From the NCBI GenBank assembly GCA_018136815.1, contig CM030931.1:5152148-5216147 (forward strand): a stretch of 64,000 bases of DNA. Reading direction: 5' to 3'. Under the pieces are notes generated by a model. That model was given only the letters and a program-made list of their open reading frames with translations. It had not been told where the DNA came from and ran no database searches. The translations under genes and the position numbers were made by a program. Source of the DNA: Isochrysis galbana (lineage: Eukaryota > Haptophyta > Isochrysidales > Isochrysidaceae). This document shows, piece by piece, positions 11,362 to 22,833 of the stretch; position 1 is the first letter of the stretch; every line of letters begins with the position of its first letter.

Positions 11362-12646
11362 TCATGAATGAGGGATCGGCCAGCCCGGCTTCGAGCGTGC
11401 TGTTGTCTTATGGGAGCCCGAGGTCGTCATGAGGGGCGGGTCGATGGCCGTGGTTGATGGCTCCTCGAGCGTCTTATCCGAAGGCTCCGGGCTCATGGAT
11501 CGAGTCGAGTGGCTTAACATCTCCTCGGGCAGCACCATAGACTGTCGGTTGCTGGACAAGACCCGGAAGCCAGATGAAGAACGCATAGGGCCCGTGGGGC
11601 GGTGCACTTTCGGTGCGCTTGGAGGCGCGACCGACTGCAGCTCGCGTAATCGGTCGAGCGAGCCGCATAGCAGATCCCAACGGTCCCTCGCCGACATAGG
11701 CAAGTTACTCATGGCGCGATCGGACAATGACAGCGACCCAAGAGCCGCCGTGTTTCGCGAGGTAGCCGTCGGCTGTCTTTTTCGTACGAAGCTGATGAGC
11801 ACCATACCGCGCTCCTTGATGACATTGGACAGCATGATGGTGATAGTGGCAAATGTCGCGGCAAAAGTCTCCATCGCTAAAACGGCCAATGTTTTATCGT
11901 GACCTGAGCATCGAGACGTGGCCGCGCAGTGAGAGGTACACCAAGAGTTCAGGCTAGTGCGGGTCGTTAGTCCTCACCCGTGAAGCGCATGGCCAACGCG
12001 CCGATAATGATGAGGCGGGCCAAGATGCTTGACAGGTAGTAGATCCGAGTATGGCACAACTGCTCGTTTGCCCTTATCAGCGAGCTTAAGGCCCTGCGAG
12101 CAAATTCTGGGGGTCAGAAGATGCGCTCTTGCTCCGTGGTGGGCCATGAACACGAGCCTTCTCTCACCAGGCGTATCCAAGCGTTTCAGTCCCGAGGACA
12201 GCCACTGTCACAGAGCGGTAGACCGTCAGCACTATGTTTCCCTTGTTGATGTAGGTGCCGAATATGGCTATCGCGAGCACGAACACACAGACGTATGCCT
12301 CGACGCAGCGCATAATGAAGGCTCTGTTGGTCTCCTTGAGCGTCAGCATGCGCGGCAACGAATACCTAAGCTGCCACGTCTCCAGTATGCCCGTGATGGA
12401 GAGCAGTTGCGCAAGACAGTTGAAGGCAAGTTTCCAGTAGTCACGAGAGTGCGGGAATGCGGCAATGAAGAGGATGCAAGGGATTGCGGCGAAGAAGAAG
12501 ACAGCGTGCCACGCCTGAACTGCCAGCTTGAGGTAGGCATTCTGGTTGTTGGCTGCGAATCTCGCAAAGACGAGCGAGGCTAGCGGCGAGAGGACGACGA
12601 GGCTGACGATGAGGACGGCTTCGCTGGGGGAGAGCTCGAGGCTCAT
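11362..12646 (-). CDS. Seven-span membrane protein, 378 aa, 3 exons
   Basis: Exons 12168-12646, 11978-12093 and 11362-11903 join with GT-AG introns and matching phases (2, then 1). The ATG at 12644-12646 begins MSLELSPSEAVLIVSLVVLS. Hydrophobic spans lie near residues 9-27, 38-63, 70-92, 108-130, 135-152, about 175-197 and about 202-224. They are followed by a roughly 150-residue Ser/Arg-rich, probably cytosolic tail with no recognisable domain. The seven-span layout resembles receptor or transporter folds, but no diagnostic motif is visible, so I assign no function. A long homopyrimidine (+ strand) tract at 12655-12960 abuts the start codon. Confidence 0.7.
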
Positions 12647-12654
12647 CGCTGCAG

Positions 12655-13041
12655 GATCTCTGCCTCTCCCTCCGTCCCTCCCTCCCTCCATCGTTCTCTC
12701 CCACGCTCCCTCTCTCCCCCCCCCTTCCCTCGCACGTTTTCTCTCGCAGCCCCGATTCGCTGGATCCCCCCCCTCCCCCCATCTTCTCCTCTCTCTGCTC
12801 TCCCTCTTTCTTCTCTGTCTTCCCCCCCTCCCCTCTTCCCCGCTCTCCCCTTCTGATCTCCCCTCTTCCTTCCCCCCTCCCCCTCCCTCCTCGCACCCTT
12901 TCTGTCCCGGACCCCCCCCCCGCGCCCCTTCCTCCCCCCCCCCCGCCTCTATCTCGCCTAGACCTCTGGAAGAAGAAGATAAACACGTCTCCGCTCTCCT
13001 TCCTACAGCCGCCGGCCCCTCGCCTGGCCTATTCTAAAGTA

Positions 13042-13113
<72 letters not shown>

Positions 13114-13155
13114 CTCTCTCTCTCTCTCTCGTCTCTCTCTCTCTCTCTCTCTGAG
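12655..13155. repeat. C/T-rich tract with long (CT)n microsatellite
   Basis: 12655-12960 is nearly pure pyrimidine on the + strand. 13035-13152 is an almost perfect CT dinucleotide array broken only by CGT interruptions. It lies upstream of the 11362-12646 gene. Confidence 0.9.
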
Positions 13156-13401
13156 GAGGAGGAAGAGAGAATCTGGGGAGGAGAGAGACTATGAGTTCCT
13201 CTCACGAGGAGTTCTATGTTTCTCTTGCACTCTCACGGAGAGAAATCCTCGCGCTCTCATCCCCCCACCCCTTCGGCGAACTCTCACGCCGCGGGGGGGG
13301 GAGGGTTCTTCCTACCAGAGTAAGAGGGTCCGGATATCCCTTCTCACGTGGGGTGGTCTCACAGCTCTGGGAGGGGGGGAGGGGGCGGGCGCGGGCGGCT
13401 T

Positions 13402-13402
13402 C

Positions 13403-13490
<88 letters not shown>

Positions 13491-13505
13491 CCTCCCTCCC
13501 TCCCA
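13402..13505. repeat. (CT)n microsatellite
   Basis: A second CT dinucleotide array with a few CCTCT interruptions, ending in CCTCCCTCCC. Open frames through it (Ser-Leu or Arg-Glu repeats) are artefacts of the microsatellite. Confidence 0.9.
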
Positions 13506-14212
13506 CCCTCCCGGTCCCACGCGCGGGGGGGCAAGGCGCGCGCGAATCTGGTTTCCTCCCAATGAAATCTCGTCGGGGAGCAGAGAGAACGTGGGATTCC
13601 CCAACGGTGAAGCGCCCGTTATTGACAGGTCTGACGCCACGTCGGCGGTCAATGCGGGGCAGCCGAGCCTCCTGCTCAGATCAGGTTTTCGCCAGATGGT
13701 GGGCGCGTGCCCGCATCTTCCCGGTGCCCGGTGGTGCACTTTTCGACGATCGCCGACGGTTGGGAAGGGCAACGCCGGGCGGACACGGGTCCCAAGGCGT
13801 CGGCTCGACTCTCGGTGAACTGGATGGACCAGATTCACGTCCAAAAACAAAAGACCACGGACCGCAGGTCGTGCGACTGCGTTCGCCACTTGACCCCTCG
13901 TGAAGGAATGGGCGCGTGTCTGAACGTCGGAACGAGTACGAGAGGCAGGAGGCAGGAGGCAGGAGGGAGTAAAAGAGGGAGTTAGAGGGGGGGAAATCAA
14001 AAGTGGGACTTCGTGTGTACCTCGAATCGTCGACATCGCTACACCGCTAACTGTAACTGTGCTCTGATGATTGTAGTAGGCCGGTCACTCACGCTTTTTA
14101 ACCACTATTTTCCATCCCTCCTGGGTGTCCAAGGATTCCCCAGGGACCCCCCTTACCTGCCCCCCAGACCCCCCCCCCCCCCCCGCGAACCCCCTCTACC
14201 CCACGAAAATCC

Positions 14213-15179
14213 ATGGCGTCGGTGAGTGACTCCCCCGCCTTGTCCGGCCCATGGAGGTCTATTTTGGGAGAATGGGAGGATTGCGCGCGTGAGGGAATCA
14301 AAGCAGTGAATGTCGGGCGAATCCCCATAAGAAACGCGGAGGTTCCGCGTCGGCCGATCGCCGGCTGTCGGCCTCGCAATGGCTGCCAGCTGGTGAGGAG
14401 CCCAAGCTCAAGCCCCCCTCGCGAGGGATGTGGGAGGTCCCTGGTGGGTCGCACGCTCGATCTCGAGGGTCGCACAGTCCGGTAGTGACATACCCCCGCC
14501 CATCGCGCCGCAGGCATACGATAATTCGACACGGCCCGACCTCCATGAGGCCGGCCCCTGGGACGCTGGCGAGCGCTGGCGAGCGCTGCCAGAAGTTCAG
14601 GCCCTCATGGAGGCCGTTCGCCGAGGCGAGCGCATTGAGCCCACGGCTCATGTGCAAGCTCGGCCCGATGGTGGCCTGCGCTGGACTCATGCATACGCGC
14701 TTCATGCGTACGCCAAGTCCAGCGCAGCAGAGGCCAAGGCACAGGGTCGCACAGGAGAGTTCACTAATGCGGCAGTGATACTCTGCCGTGCGATCCTGTG
14801 CCCTGTGCCTGTCTACCGACTCAGTGGTGGCCCCGCGAGGTCTCACTGAAGTGGCTTCACACGCGGAGAAGGCGTGCGCAATGCACATTGAGCGTTCGCG
14901 CAAGGCGAGCGCACACGCCTTGGAGGTTGCTCAGCGGCGCGTGCGAAAGTGTGTGGGCGCCGATCCGGCAAGGCTGGCGGCAGCGAAGGCAGCGTTGGCA
15001 GCTGTGCAGCTGTCGTGCAGGATCAGCATGAGCTGTATCAAATGGCCATCACCGGCGGCGGTGGCGGCGGCAGCGGCAGTAGCGAAGGCAGCTGTGGCGG
15101 AGGAAGGGGCGGCGGCGGTGACAGCAGCGGTGGTGGTGATAGCGGCGGCGGTGAACCAACACCTAGGAATTTGGACACT
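14213..15179 (+). CDS. Uncertain small gene, unknown function
   Basis: Exon 1 (14213-14392) starts MASVSDSPALSGPWRS and ends at a GT donor. Exon 2 starts at 14514 after CCGCAG and joins in phase 0 to read AYDNSTRPDLHEAGPWDAGE and on to GEFTNAA (about 14770). Beyond that, coding-like sequence continues in a shifted frame (AHALEVAQRRVRKCVGADPA, about 14840-15010). It then reaches a Gly/Ser-rich tail in a third frame ending GGGEPTPRNLDT at 15179. The last two joins need introns or indels that I could not place. It may be a real three-exon gene or a decayed one. Confidence 0.35.
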
Positions 15180-16186
15180 TAAGTGTCGCCATGTGAACAG
15201 TTGTGAACACCCACTTTCCTAATTTACCTTGAACACCTGATTTTGAAAGTGTATTTGGCCCAGTTGGGCCCGTGAACGTTCACGCACAACCCCTGGCACC
15301 AAGTGCAAGACTTCAATTTCAATCAACTACAGCAAGCCACCCTCCACCCTCAACATCCACCTTGGGGTGCCTAATGGCTAATGGCTACTCAGCGCACAGC
15401 CTTCACCGTTTCTTCACCTGCAACTCCATGCACCTGCATGCAGCTGCACTACAGCTTCACCCATAACCCATATGCCCAGCATATTCCCAGAATGCAAAAT
15501 TTCTTAAGGCTAGAGGGGAGAGTGAGCGTGCCCTCTGCCGTGCCAACCAAGTATAAACTTAGTTGTAAACGAAGACGGAGCGGAAAGGATATGCGATCGA
15601 GGTGGTCGCTCGAGAAATCTGCTACTGTGGGCGTTACCTAGGTGGTACCAAATGTGAAGGCAACCGACCTTGGTTGGGGCTTGGGGGGGGGGCACCACAG
15701 AGCCCGAGCGATGTCTAAGCCCGTGACCTCTATCCCTCTATAAGTGTACGGGGGGGAGGTCACCTGACGGCGGCGGAGTAAAGGCCCCGCGGGGCTCGTG
15801 GGGGTAGCTTTAAGGGGCGTTGAATGTTGAATGCGTGCGTGCGTAAGCGTGAGAGTAGTGAGCCGCGATGGCTGCGTGGGGCGATAGCATTGAGAATTCT
15901 TTTGCTCGTAGTGGCGCCATTCGTCCACTCACGGTGGGCACCACGACACGAATGAAGGATGTACATCCGTGCGCCTAGGACATACGGAATTACTAGCCCC
16001 TCTGCGGACGTTTGTGCGCATGCTGCCTCGCTGCCACGTGATAGGGAAATGGAGGCGTGAGCAAGTGGCGGGGCGCATGCGATGGAGATCACCCACCACA
16101 CCTAGCAGAAATCATGAGCGGAGCTTCGACCACAGCATCTTCATGTCTCACACCAAGAATGCGGCGCGCGTGCGCCGCACGGGTCG
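15180..16186. other. Intergenic with dispersed-repeat fragments
   Basis: At 15543-15565 is an inverted copy of the near-palindrome found at 713, 3611 and 50096. At 15670-15800 a segment (CCCTCTATAAGTGTACGGGG and flanks) resembles 50600-50715. No gene is supported. Confidence 0.4.
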
Positions 16187-19100
16187 TCATAGAGCAGGGC
16201 TTTGCGGTCGCCTCCCACCCAGCTCAGTTCGGAGGTAACCCAGCGCCCGCGTCGCCTGCACTTCGGCCAGCCGGCCGATGATGCGCAGCCCGAACTCGCG
16301 CATCTCTCGCTGGTTCTCACGCAGCACAGGCGCAAGAGCCTGGAGCTGCTGAAACGACTCGGCTGTGCCGGCACGCGCGAGAAAATCGCTGGGAGCGGTG
16401 TTGCCAAGAAAAAAGGTGACCAATTTACGGACGGACGCGACAACCTGTGGCGGGAGGGAGTGGTGGCACGGTCGTTGCGCATCAAGCGCCTCGACGACAA
16501 GCGCGCACGCAGCGTCGCGATTTGGGGCCGCCGGCTGACCTTCTCGTCCTGCTCCGTGAGCGGCGGTGCGAGAGTTGGCGCTAGCTCCCGCAGCGGCCCT
16601 AGAGGGAGGGCCACGAGCGGCGTGATCCTTGCCGCTCCCGGCAAAGCGCCCAGCTGCGCCGCGAGTGTGTACACAGCTTCGCGCGAGAGGGCGTCTGTCG
16701 CCATCACAATCTCGTCGAGAAGGAAATCACGGAAGTATTGGCCATCAGCTGAGAAGAAGAAGCGAAGTGCGTCACGGGCGCGGGACGCTTCGGCGGCGGA
16801 AAGCGAAGCCGTGTTCAGTCGGCGCGAGTCGCCCGCATCGGCAAGGCGGGACGCCTCAGCAGGTCCACGCAGCGCCGAGTTGTCGTGCTTGGGCGCAGCC
16901 GTGCCGCCCATCGTTGCGAGACGAGGGTCGGCTGTCGTCAGTGGGCTGGCGCTTGGGACGGCGCGAGTCCCGATCAGGCTCCCTGCGCTACCCATGTCGA
17001 CTGAACCACGCACGCCGTCCACCTGTGCACAACCGAGGCAAGTCAAGTCAGAAGCGGGCTGCGGCTCGTCGAGCCGTCACGCCGCAATAGAGTGGTATCG
17101 CTAGGTATAGGGAGGACGCGGGCGGCGGGAGCATGCACTCGCGACCGCACAGCAGCTTGCATCCGGTGCGAGATGGGGGGTGGGAGGCGAAGCGAGGGCG
17201 TGTGTCAATTTTGGTTACGGGGCGCTACGGATACTCGCGTTGCACCTTGAACGCGGAGCCGTCGCCGTAGTCCTTGACTGCGACGAACTTCTCGAGTGCT
17301 TGGAGGAGGTCGATCATGCGGTCGGCGTCAAACTGTGCCAGGGCACGCGAGAGTGTGAGCAAATGAGGCACAGCATCGTTGCTCCGGCCGCAAGGTGCGG
17401 ACGTCACGGCGCCAAGGGAAGTCGGGAAACGAGCGGTGGTGTCCGCATTACCTGCTGCGACGGGCCGTAGACCATGTAGCGGAGGGCGGAGCGCAGTCGG
17501 GGCGACTCGTCGGTGAGGAGGCGCTTCGAGATGTACGGGTAGGCCTCGTCGACGATGGCAAACTGCGCAGAGGGAATGCAGGCATGATGATCTAACGCGT
17601 CGATTGCAGAGCATGAGGATGCGCCCGCCCGCGCGGTGCACCTGCGGGTTGCCCTTGAGCGCGATGCCCTCAAGGACGCCGATTGCGCGGATGATGAGCG
17701 CGAAGTACGGAGGTATGCGGAAAGGGAACTTGAACGTGATCTGCCCGCAGCAGCACGCATGTGGGGGAGGGCGGGGTCAAGCGGTGTAGGTCCGAAGGGG
17801 GACAAGGGGGGCAACTGTTCACCTCGGCTAGGTCGGCTGCAAGCTCCTGAAAGTTGATCGATTTGGCGCCGCCGCCAGCTAGCGCCGCGTCAAAGACGCG
17901 TGCGAGTGCTGGTACGATGGGCTCCGTGTCGACACCCTCGGGGATGAATTCGAGATTGACAAAGTCCTGTCCAATCTCCGAATAGTCCCGGTTGATGAGG
18001 TGGGCGATGGCCTCAATCATGCCATACCTACACAAGGACACGAGGTTACCTGTCTGAGGGCCGGTCCTGGCGTGCACGCGCATGCACACGACCGTCGCTG
18101 CGCGGGGCGGCCTCACTTTTGGTTGTCGGTGATGGTCGTCATCAGGCCGAAATCGAGGATGACTAACCGCCCATCAGGCGAGCGCAGCATGTTACCCGGG
18201 TGCGGATCAGCGTGGAAGAAGCCCGTCTCGAGCAACTGGGTGAGGTACACCACGACGCCGAGATTGACGAGCTCACCCACATTGCTAGCGTTGGACTGCG
18301 TGCGCGGAGAGGCGGGGAGGGTGTAGTAGGGGTGGCGAGCTGGATGGGGCGGGCGACGCGAGGAGCGCTACGGCGTGGATGCGGCGGGCGCGCGCCTGTG
18401 AGAGCTTTTCGCCGTAAACCCATTCGGCCACATGGACGCGGCGCGTGGTGAGCGCAGGGTAATTCTTTGGGATGACGACGCGGGGCAGCCGTGCCATGTC
18501 CGCGCGGATGCGCTCGCCGTTGGCACACTCGAGGTTGTAGTCAAGCTCGGAGTAGAAGTTGGGCGCGAACTCGTCAATCAGTTCGACGACGTCGAGGCGC
18601 GACGTGAGTGGCGTGCGGCGTAGGAGGAAGCCCAACTGGCGTGCAAGGTACAGATCGAGCGAGACCGTCTCGAGAACGAAGGGGCGCTGCACCTTGACAG
18701 CGACCTCCTCGCCAGTGGAGCGGAGCACCGCCTTGTAGACCTGGCCAAGCGAGGCGGCGGCGACAGGCTCGTCCGAGATCTCGGAGAATATATCGGACGG
18801 GTCGCGCCCAAGCTCCTCGCGGATGGTGGCCATCGCGAGCTGCGTGTCGAACGAGGGCACCTTGTCGCACAGTTGCTGCAGCTCGACCATTGCCTTGGGA
18901 GAGAGGATATCGGGTCGAATCGAAAGTGCTTGGCCTAGCTTAATAAAGAAGGGCCCGAGCGACACGATGATCTCGCGTAGCTGCCGCACTTGCGCAACCT
19001 CGGCTTCCGAGCCGGCGCGCAGCTGACCGCTCGCCGCTGCCCATGCGACGCCACACAGCCAGCCGAAAGAGGTGGAGATCACCTGCCCGACGCGCGTGGC

Positions 19101-20582
19101 TACGGCGGCCGGCCGGCGGCGGAAGTAGGCCGCGAGACGCTCCGGCTCGTATGTGAGCGGCAGCGCGTCAGTACCGGAGCCGCGCTCCATCTCGACCACC
19201 TAGGAAGTGAGCCAGCGGGCAGACGGTCGGCTACGGCGAAAACGCAAGGAACTGGGGTGGCCTCAAGGGCCGGTGAGGCGCCAACAACGCCGTGCTAAAA
19301 AGATAAAGGGAGAAAGCCAAAGGCTTTAAAGCGAGAGGCAGAGAGATGCATGGAGGGAGCGGCAGGGCTGAGGTGATAATCGGAAGAGAACTGCGTGATG
19401 CGAGTGGCGCGCAGCGAGCCGTGAGAGGTTAGGAGAGAAGAATGCCGCAGTCAAGAGTCAAGGAGCATTGGACTGGGTCTTATGTGGAGGAGAGATGCAA
19501 GGCAACTGAGGGGCCCGCTGTGGCAAGCAGAGCGGGGCAGGCTTCGCCCGCCTCAAGAGAGACAATGAATCAGCAAGAGGCAAAGAGGGGATTTGCTGTG
19601 GCCAAAAGGGGCCGAAAAGGGGCCGCCGCTTGAGCAGGACTAGGGAGAGGCAAGAACAGGCGCGCACCGCGCTCCAAGAGAACAATGATGCCGGCTCGGC
19701 TCTTCAGTGAGAGCGCGAACTGGTGCGCTGCCCCTTCCCCCCCCCCACCCCCCACCCCGCCCGAGAGCGCGAACTGGTGGGCAGCCCCCCCCCTCACCCA
19801 CCCCACCCCCTTCCCCTCCATCTCCACCCACACACTCACCAGCACCATCCACTCTAGTCAAGTAGGAATAGAGGGCTTGGGCAAAGAAGACAAGGAGCCA
19901 TGAAAGAAAGAAGACGGGAGAGTGGTAGGGCCAGAAGAGAAGAGGGAAGCGAGACAGGGAGGGAGAGTGCGGCATGGCAGGTAGGACACGACACTGGAGG
20001 GATGGAGAGATGGGACGCAGGAGAGCCTGCTCGGAGTGGTAAAGAGCGCCGGGGGCGCGGTAAAACGCCGGGGGTGCAGTAAAGAGCGCCTAGGGTGCAG
20101 TGGCAGAGCGCCGGGGGCGCAGGAAAAGCTCCGTGGGGCAAAGCGCCATGGGCGCAGAAAAGAGCGCCGGAGGCGCAGGAAAGAGCTCCGTGAGCGCAGG
20201 AAAGAGCGCCGGGGGCGCAGGAAAGGCTTGGCGCTACCTGAAGCCTAGTTGATGCGGCAGCTTGAGCATCGTCATTGAGGTTCGTCCCTCGCAGGGCATT
20301 GACCATGGCGAGTGAGTCGGCGTCGAGCATATCAAGCGAGGGTGGGGACGGCATCTGCGCCCGCGGCCGCCCGCCCCTCGCCGGTGCCGAGAGAGAGAGA
20401 GGGAGAGGAGACGAGAGAGAGAGAGAGAGCGGAGGAGGAGAGAGCTTCTCTCTGCGAGAGTGCGGCACGGAGAGCGGCGCGAGAAGGGAAGACGAGGGCG
20501 AGAAAGAGGCCGAGGCGCGGGGAACCATGCGCACCAGCGCAGGGGAGAGGAGAGGGAGCAGGGAGAGCAGAGAGAGACCCAT
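16187..20582 (-). CDS. Plastid-type ABC1 atypical kinase, 856 aa, 9 exons
   Basis: Member of the ABC1/UbiB/ADCK kinase-like family; plastid members act on prenyl-lipid (plastoquinone/tocopherol) metabolism. Exons: 20238-20582, 18396-19199, 18117-18295, 17823-18027, 17642-17740, 17452-17562, 17246-17332, 16540-17022 and 16187-16444. All phases agree. Residues 1 to about 60 are a hydrophobic, Ser-rich leader consistent with plastid targeting. Motifs seen: KxGQ signature (FIKLGQALSIR, about 200-210), invariant Lys in EEVAVKVQRP, catalytic HADPHPGN (about 411-418) and DFG (about 431-433). The family block GGGAKSINFQELAADLAE follows, then a long C-terminal extension (FFFSADGQYFRDFLLDEIV) shared with plant plastid ABC1Ks. 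Intron 2 uses a GC donor in the best alignment. Which plastid ABC1K paralogue it is cannot be settled here. Confidence 0.9.
20034..20230. repeat. Intronic tandem repeat, unit about 20 bp
   Basis: Degenerate head-to-tail copies of GCGCCGGGGGCGCAGGAAA with AGAGC spacers, about nine units, inside intron 1 of the ABC1 kinase gene (19200-20237). Confidence 0.75.
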
Positions 20583-20959
20583 GGCTGCCGCCACTCTCTC
20601 CCTCGTAGTGCGAGGGGGGCGACCAAGTCTCTCAGGGAGAGGGGCATTGGTTTATTCACATAGATGGGCCAAATATTCAGTGAACGGATTGTTTCCTTGG
20701 TCCCACTTCTCTACGAGTTGCGTCTGCCCCCCCCCCCGCCCCCACGAGTCGCCCGCGGTGCTCCCGTTGGAGAATGAATAAAACGCCTCAATACCTTTAA
20801 TCGGCCAATGATGCAGTCGGGGGGATTTGTTACGCGGCGTGATGTAGACATCGGAGATCTGGCAGCTTTTCAGCCTCTTTCAAGTAGAATCTAAGCCTGT
20901 TCCCGTGAATCCACGACTGCGTCAGCGGGTGATCTCGAGAGCAGCCTCTCTGCGCCGAG

Positions 20960-21042
20960 GAGGAGAGAAGAGAAGAGAAGAGAGAGAAGAGAGAGAGAGA
21001 GAGAGACGAGAAAGACGAGAGAGAGAGAAGAGAGAAGAGAGA

Positions 21043-21094
<52 letters not shown>

Positions 21095-21095
21095 G
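20960..21095. repeat. (GA)n / AGAGAAGAGA microsatellite
   Basis: A purine-only array on the + strand, dominated by GA and AGAGAA units. Ser-Leu and Arg-Glu frames through it are artefacts. Confidence 0.9.
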
Positions 21096-21253
21096 CCATC
21101 TCGTTTCGTGGAAGATTCGTGGCGCGGCCGAAGTTGAGGGAGCACATTTTACTTTGTACTGCTCGGTACCTCCTCCCAACTAAAGAAAGTCTTTTGTCTG
21201 TGTACTGTACAGTGGATGGACAGCCTGTAGCCATGTGTAGTATTCAGTCTCGT

Positions 21254-21784
21254 CGTATAATAATCTAACTGAGCATTAGTACCACTACTCTCACTAGCCC
21301 GGTACTAACACGACAGCCCTCAGCGCACCTGCCCGTACACCTTGGCGCGTGCTGTTGACACAGATACATACACCTATGCCTATGCCCCCCTCCACATCTC
21401 CCCCCTCGCAAGCCCCCGCCCGGCTCCCATTCTAACTCCCCACAAGTTAAAATGAGGGAAAACCCATTGAGGCGGACCGGTCGACGCCGGCCGACTCTCC
21501 CGGAAAAAGCACCGGGGGGGGGGGGGGAGGAACCTCTCGTCGACAAAGAGGATCAGCCCTTCCAGCTCGCGCCGTGAGCAGTTCTCGAGAAATAAACGAC
21601 TGCGAGTCGAGTAGCCTGTGCCACCTTCAGGATACTCTCCTCGAGCTTGAGCCGCTCCCTTCTCTCTCCCGCCTGTCGCCGGCCGCCCCCTACCCGTTTG
21701 CTAACGCAAACGGGGCCTGTTTCTAACCGCACTCCATCGAGGGGGGTGCAAACCCCCCCCTCTCCCTCTCTCCATTCTCTCCCA
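21254..21784 (+). repeat. Dispersed repeat B, first copy
   Basis: About 530 bp matching, in inverted orientation and with only scattered differences, 51771-52270. Shared landmarks include CTGAGCATTAGTACCACTAC and the block around GCAAACGGGGCCTGTTTCTA. It has no coding capacity and no clear terminal repeats. Confidence 0.85.
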
Positions 21785-22163
21785 ATAAAAATTTTTTCCA
21801 ACTGGGAAGGTGCTGGTCCGAAGTTTTTTCTTCAGTGAAGGTGCAGGTGAAGGTGAGAGTACAGGAACTGCAGGTGCAGGTGAAGACACGGTGAACGGGG
21901 CGCGCTGGGCGGCCAGTAGCCCGCCAAGGTGGCTGTTGATCGTGTTCGCGTGGGATTGCAAGTTGCGAGCCAAAATTGATCAAGTGGTGGGGCACACCAC
22001 CCATGTTATCGGAAAAAATAAGCAGGCACCTGCACTGCACACACACTCCTTCACTCCAACTGCGGCATCGACGCCACATACAGCTGCGGAGCCCGCGCGC
22101 GCACATCGAATCCCGCGCGCACACACCCGTTCTATTCAACACAAGATCCTCAAGCTGATTCAT

Positions 22164-22562
22164 TCACTTATGCATGGGATAGTTGCTGTTAACTTCGCTG
22201 AGGGCGCGGAGTGTGTCGACTGTGAGAATAGAGGACGTGGCGTCGAATTTCACGTTGAAAACGATCATGGAAGCGCGAGAAATGCAGGCCTTCTTCAGCT
22301 TGGTTCTGCCACCTTCCTGCTCCTTCGTGAGGGCGAATGAGCCCCAGAGGCCCCCAGCAGGCGAGAAGGACGTCTGCGAGTAGTGAGTGCAGTATGCGGT
22401 GAGGTCCGTCGTTGTGGGGCATGCATTGGCCGCCAAATTCTCCACCTTCCACAAGTCCACGCCACCTGACTGGTGAGCGGCGATAACGAAGTCTCCCGGG
22501 AAGACGCGAGAGTGCCGGTAGGTGCTCGGCTCATCAGAGTCGCGCAGGGTCGCAGGGTCAGC
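22164..22562 (-). pseudogene. Isolated 3' coding exon, 133 codons, unknown
   Basis: A frame follows a CTACAG acceptor at 22563-22568. It reads ADPATLRDSDEPSTYRHSRV and continues with FPGDFVIAAHQSGGVDLWKV before stopping at 22164 (EVNSNYPMHK). Its composition is clearly protein-like, with normal third-position GC for the host. No upstream exon could be joined. Next upstream is another small coding-like piece (22690-22790) and then an AT-rich insertion, so the gene appears disrupted. No family was recognised. Confidence 0.4.
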
Positions 22563-22689
22563 CTGTAGGCGCGCTTCTTGGCTGCCAACTCTCTCTACGA
22601 CTGTTCAGTGCTCACAACAGGGTCGTATCCGGGGGGCACGAGGGTGTGCCTCCTCGGAATCTGAGGGCGCCGCGCGCGCGCGCGCTCAC

Positions 22690-22790
22690 GCGAGGGCGGC
22701 CTTCCAGAAGTCGACCTCGCGCGCGCTCCCTTCCCACGCGAGGATGCGCACCTCGACGCCCGCGCGGCGCAGGGCGGCGCGGTCACGCAA
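22690..22790 (-). pseudogene. Short coding-like exon fragment
   Basis: On the minus strand the frame reads DRAALRRAGVEVRILAWEGS, then AREVDFWKAALA, ending at a good GTGAGCG donor. At its 5' side the sequence switches abruptly to AT-rich DNA at about 22795, so the exon looks cut by an insertion. Confidence 0.35.
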
Positions 22791-22833
22791 TCCGAAACCA
22801 CATCCGAAAAAAATATTACTATTGTGATAAACC

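Noticed and set aside
13214-13534. Arg-Glu and Ser-Leu repeat proteins through the CT arrays (also near 20950, 45110 and 52480)
   Set aside because: They are translations of dinucleotide microsatellites in both directions and have no independent support.
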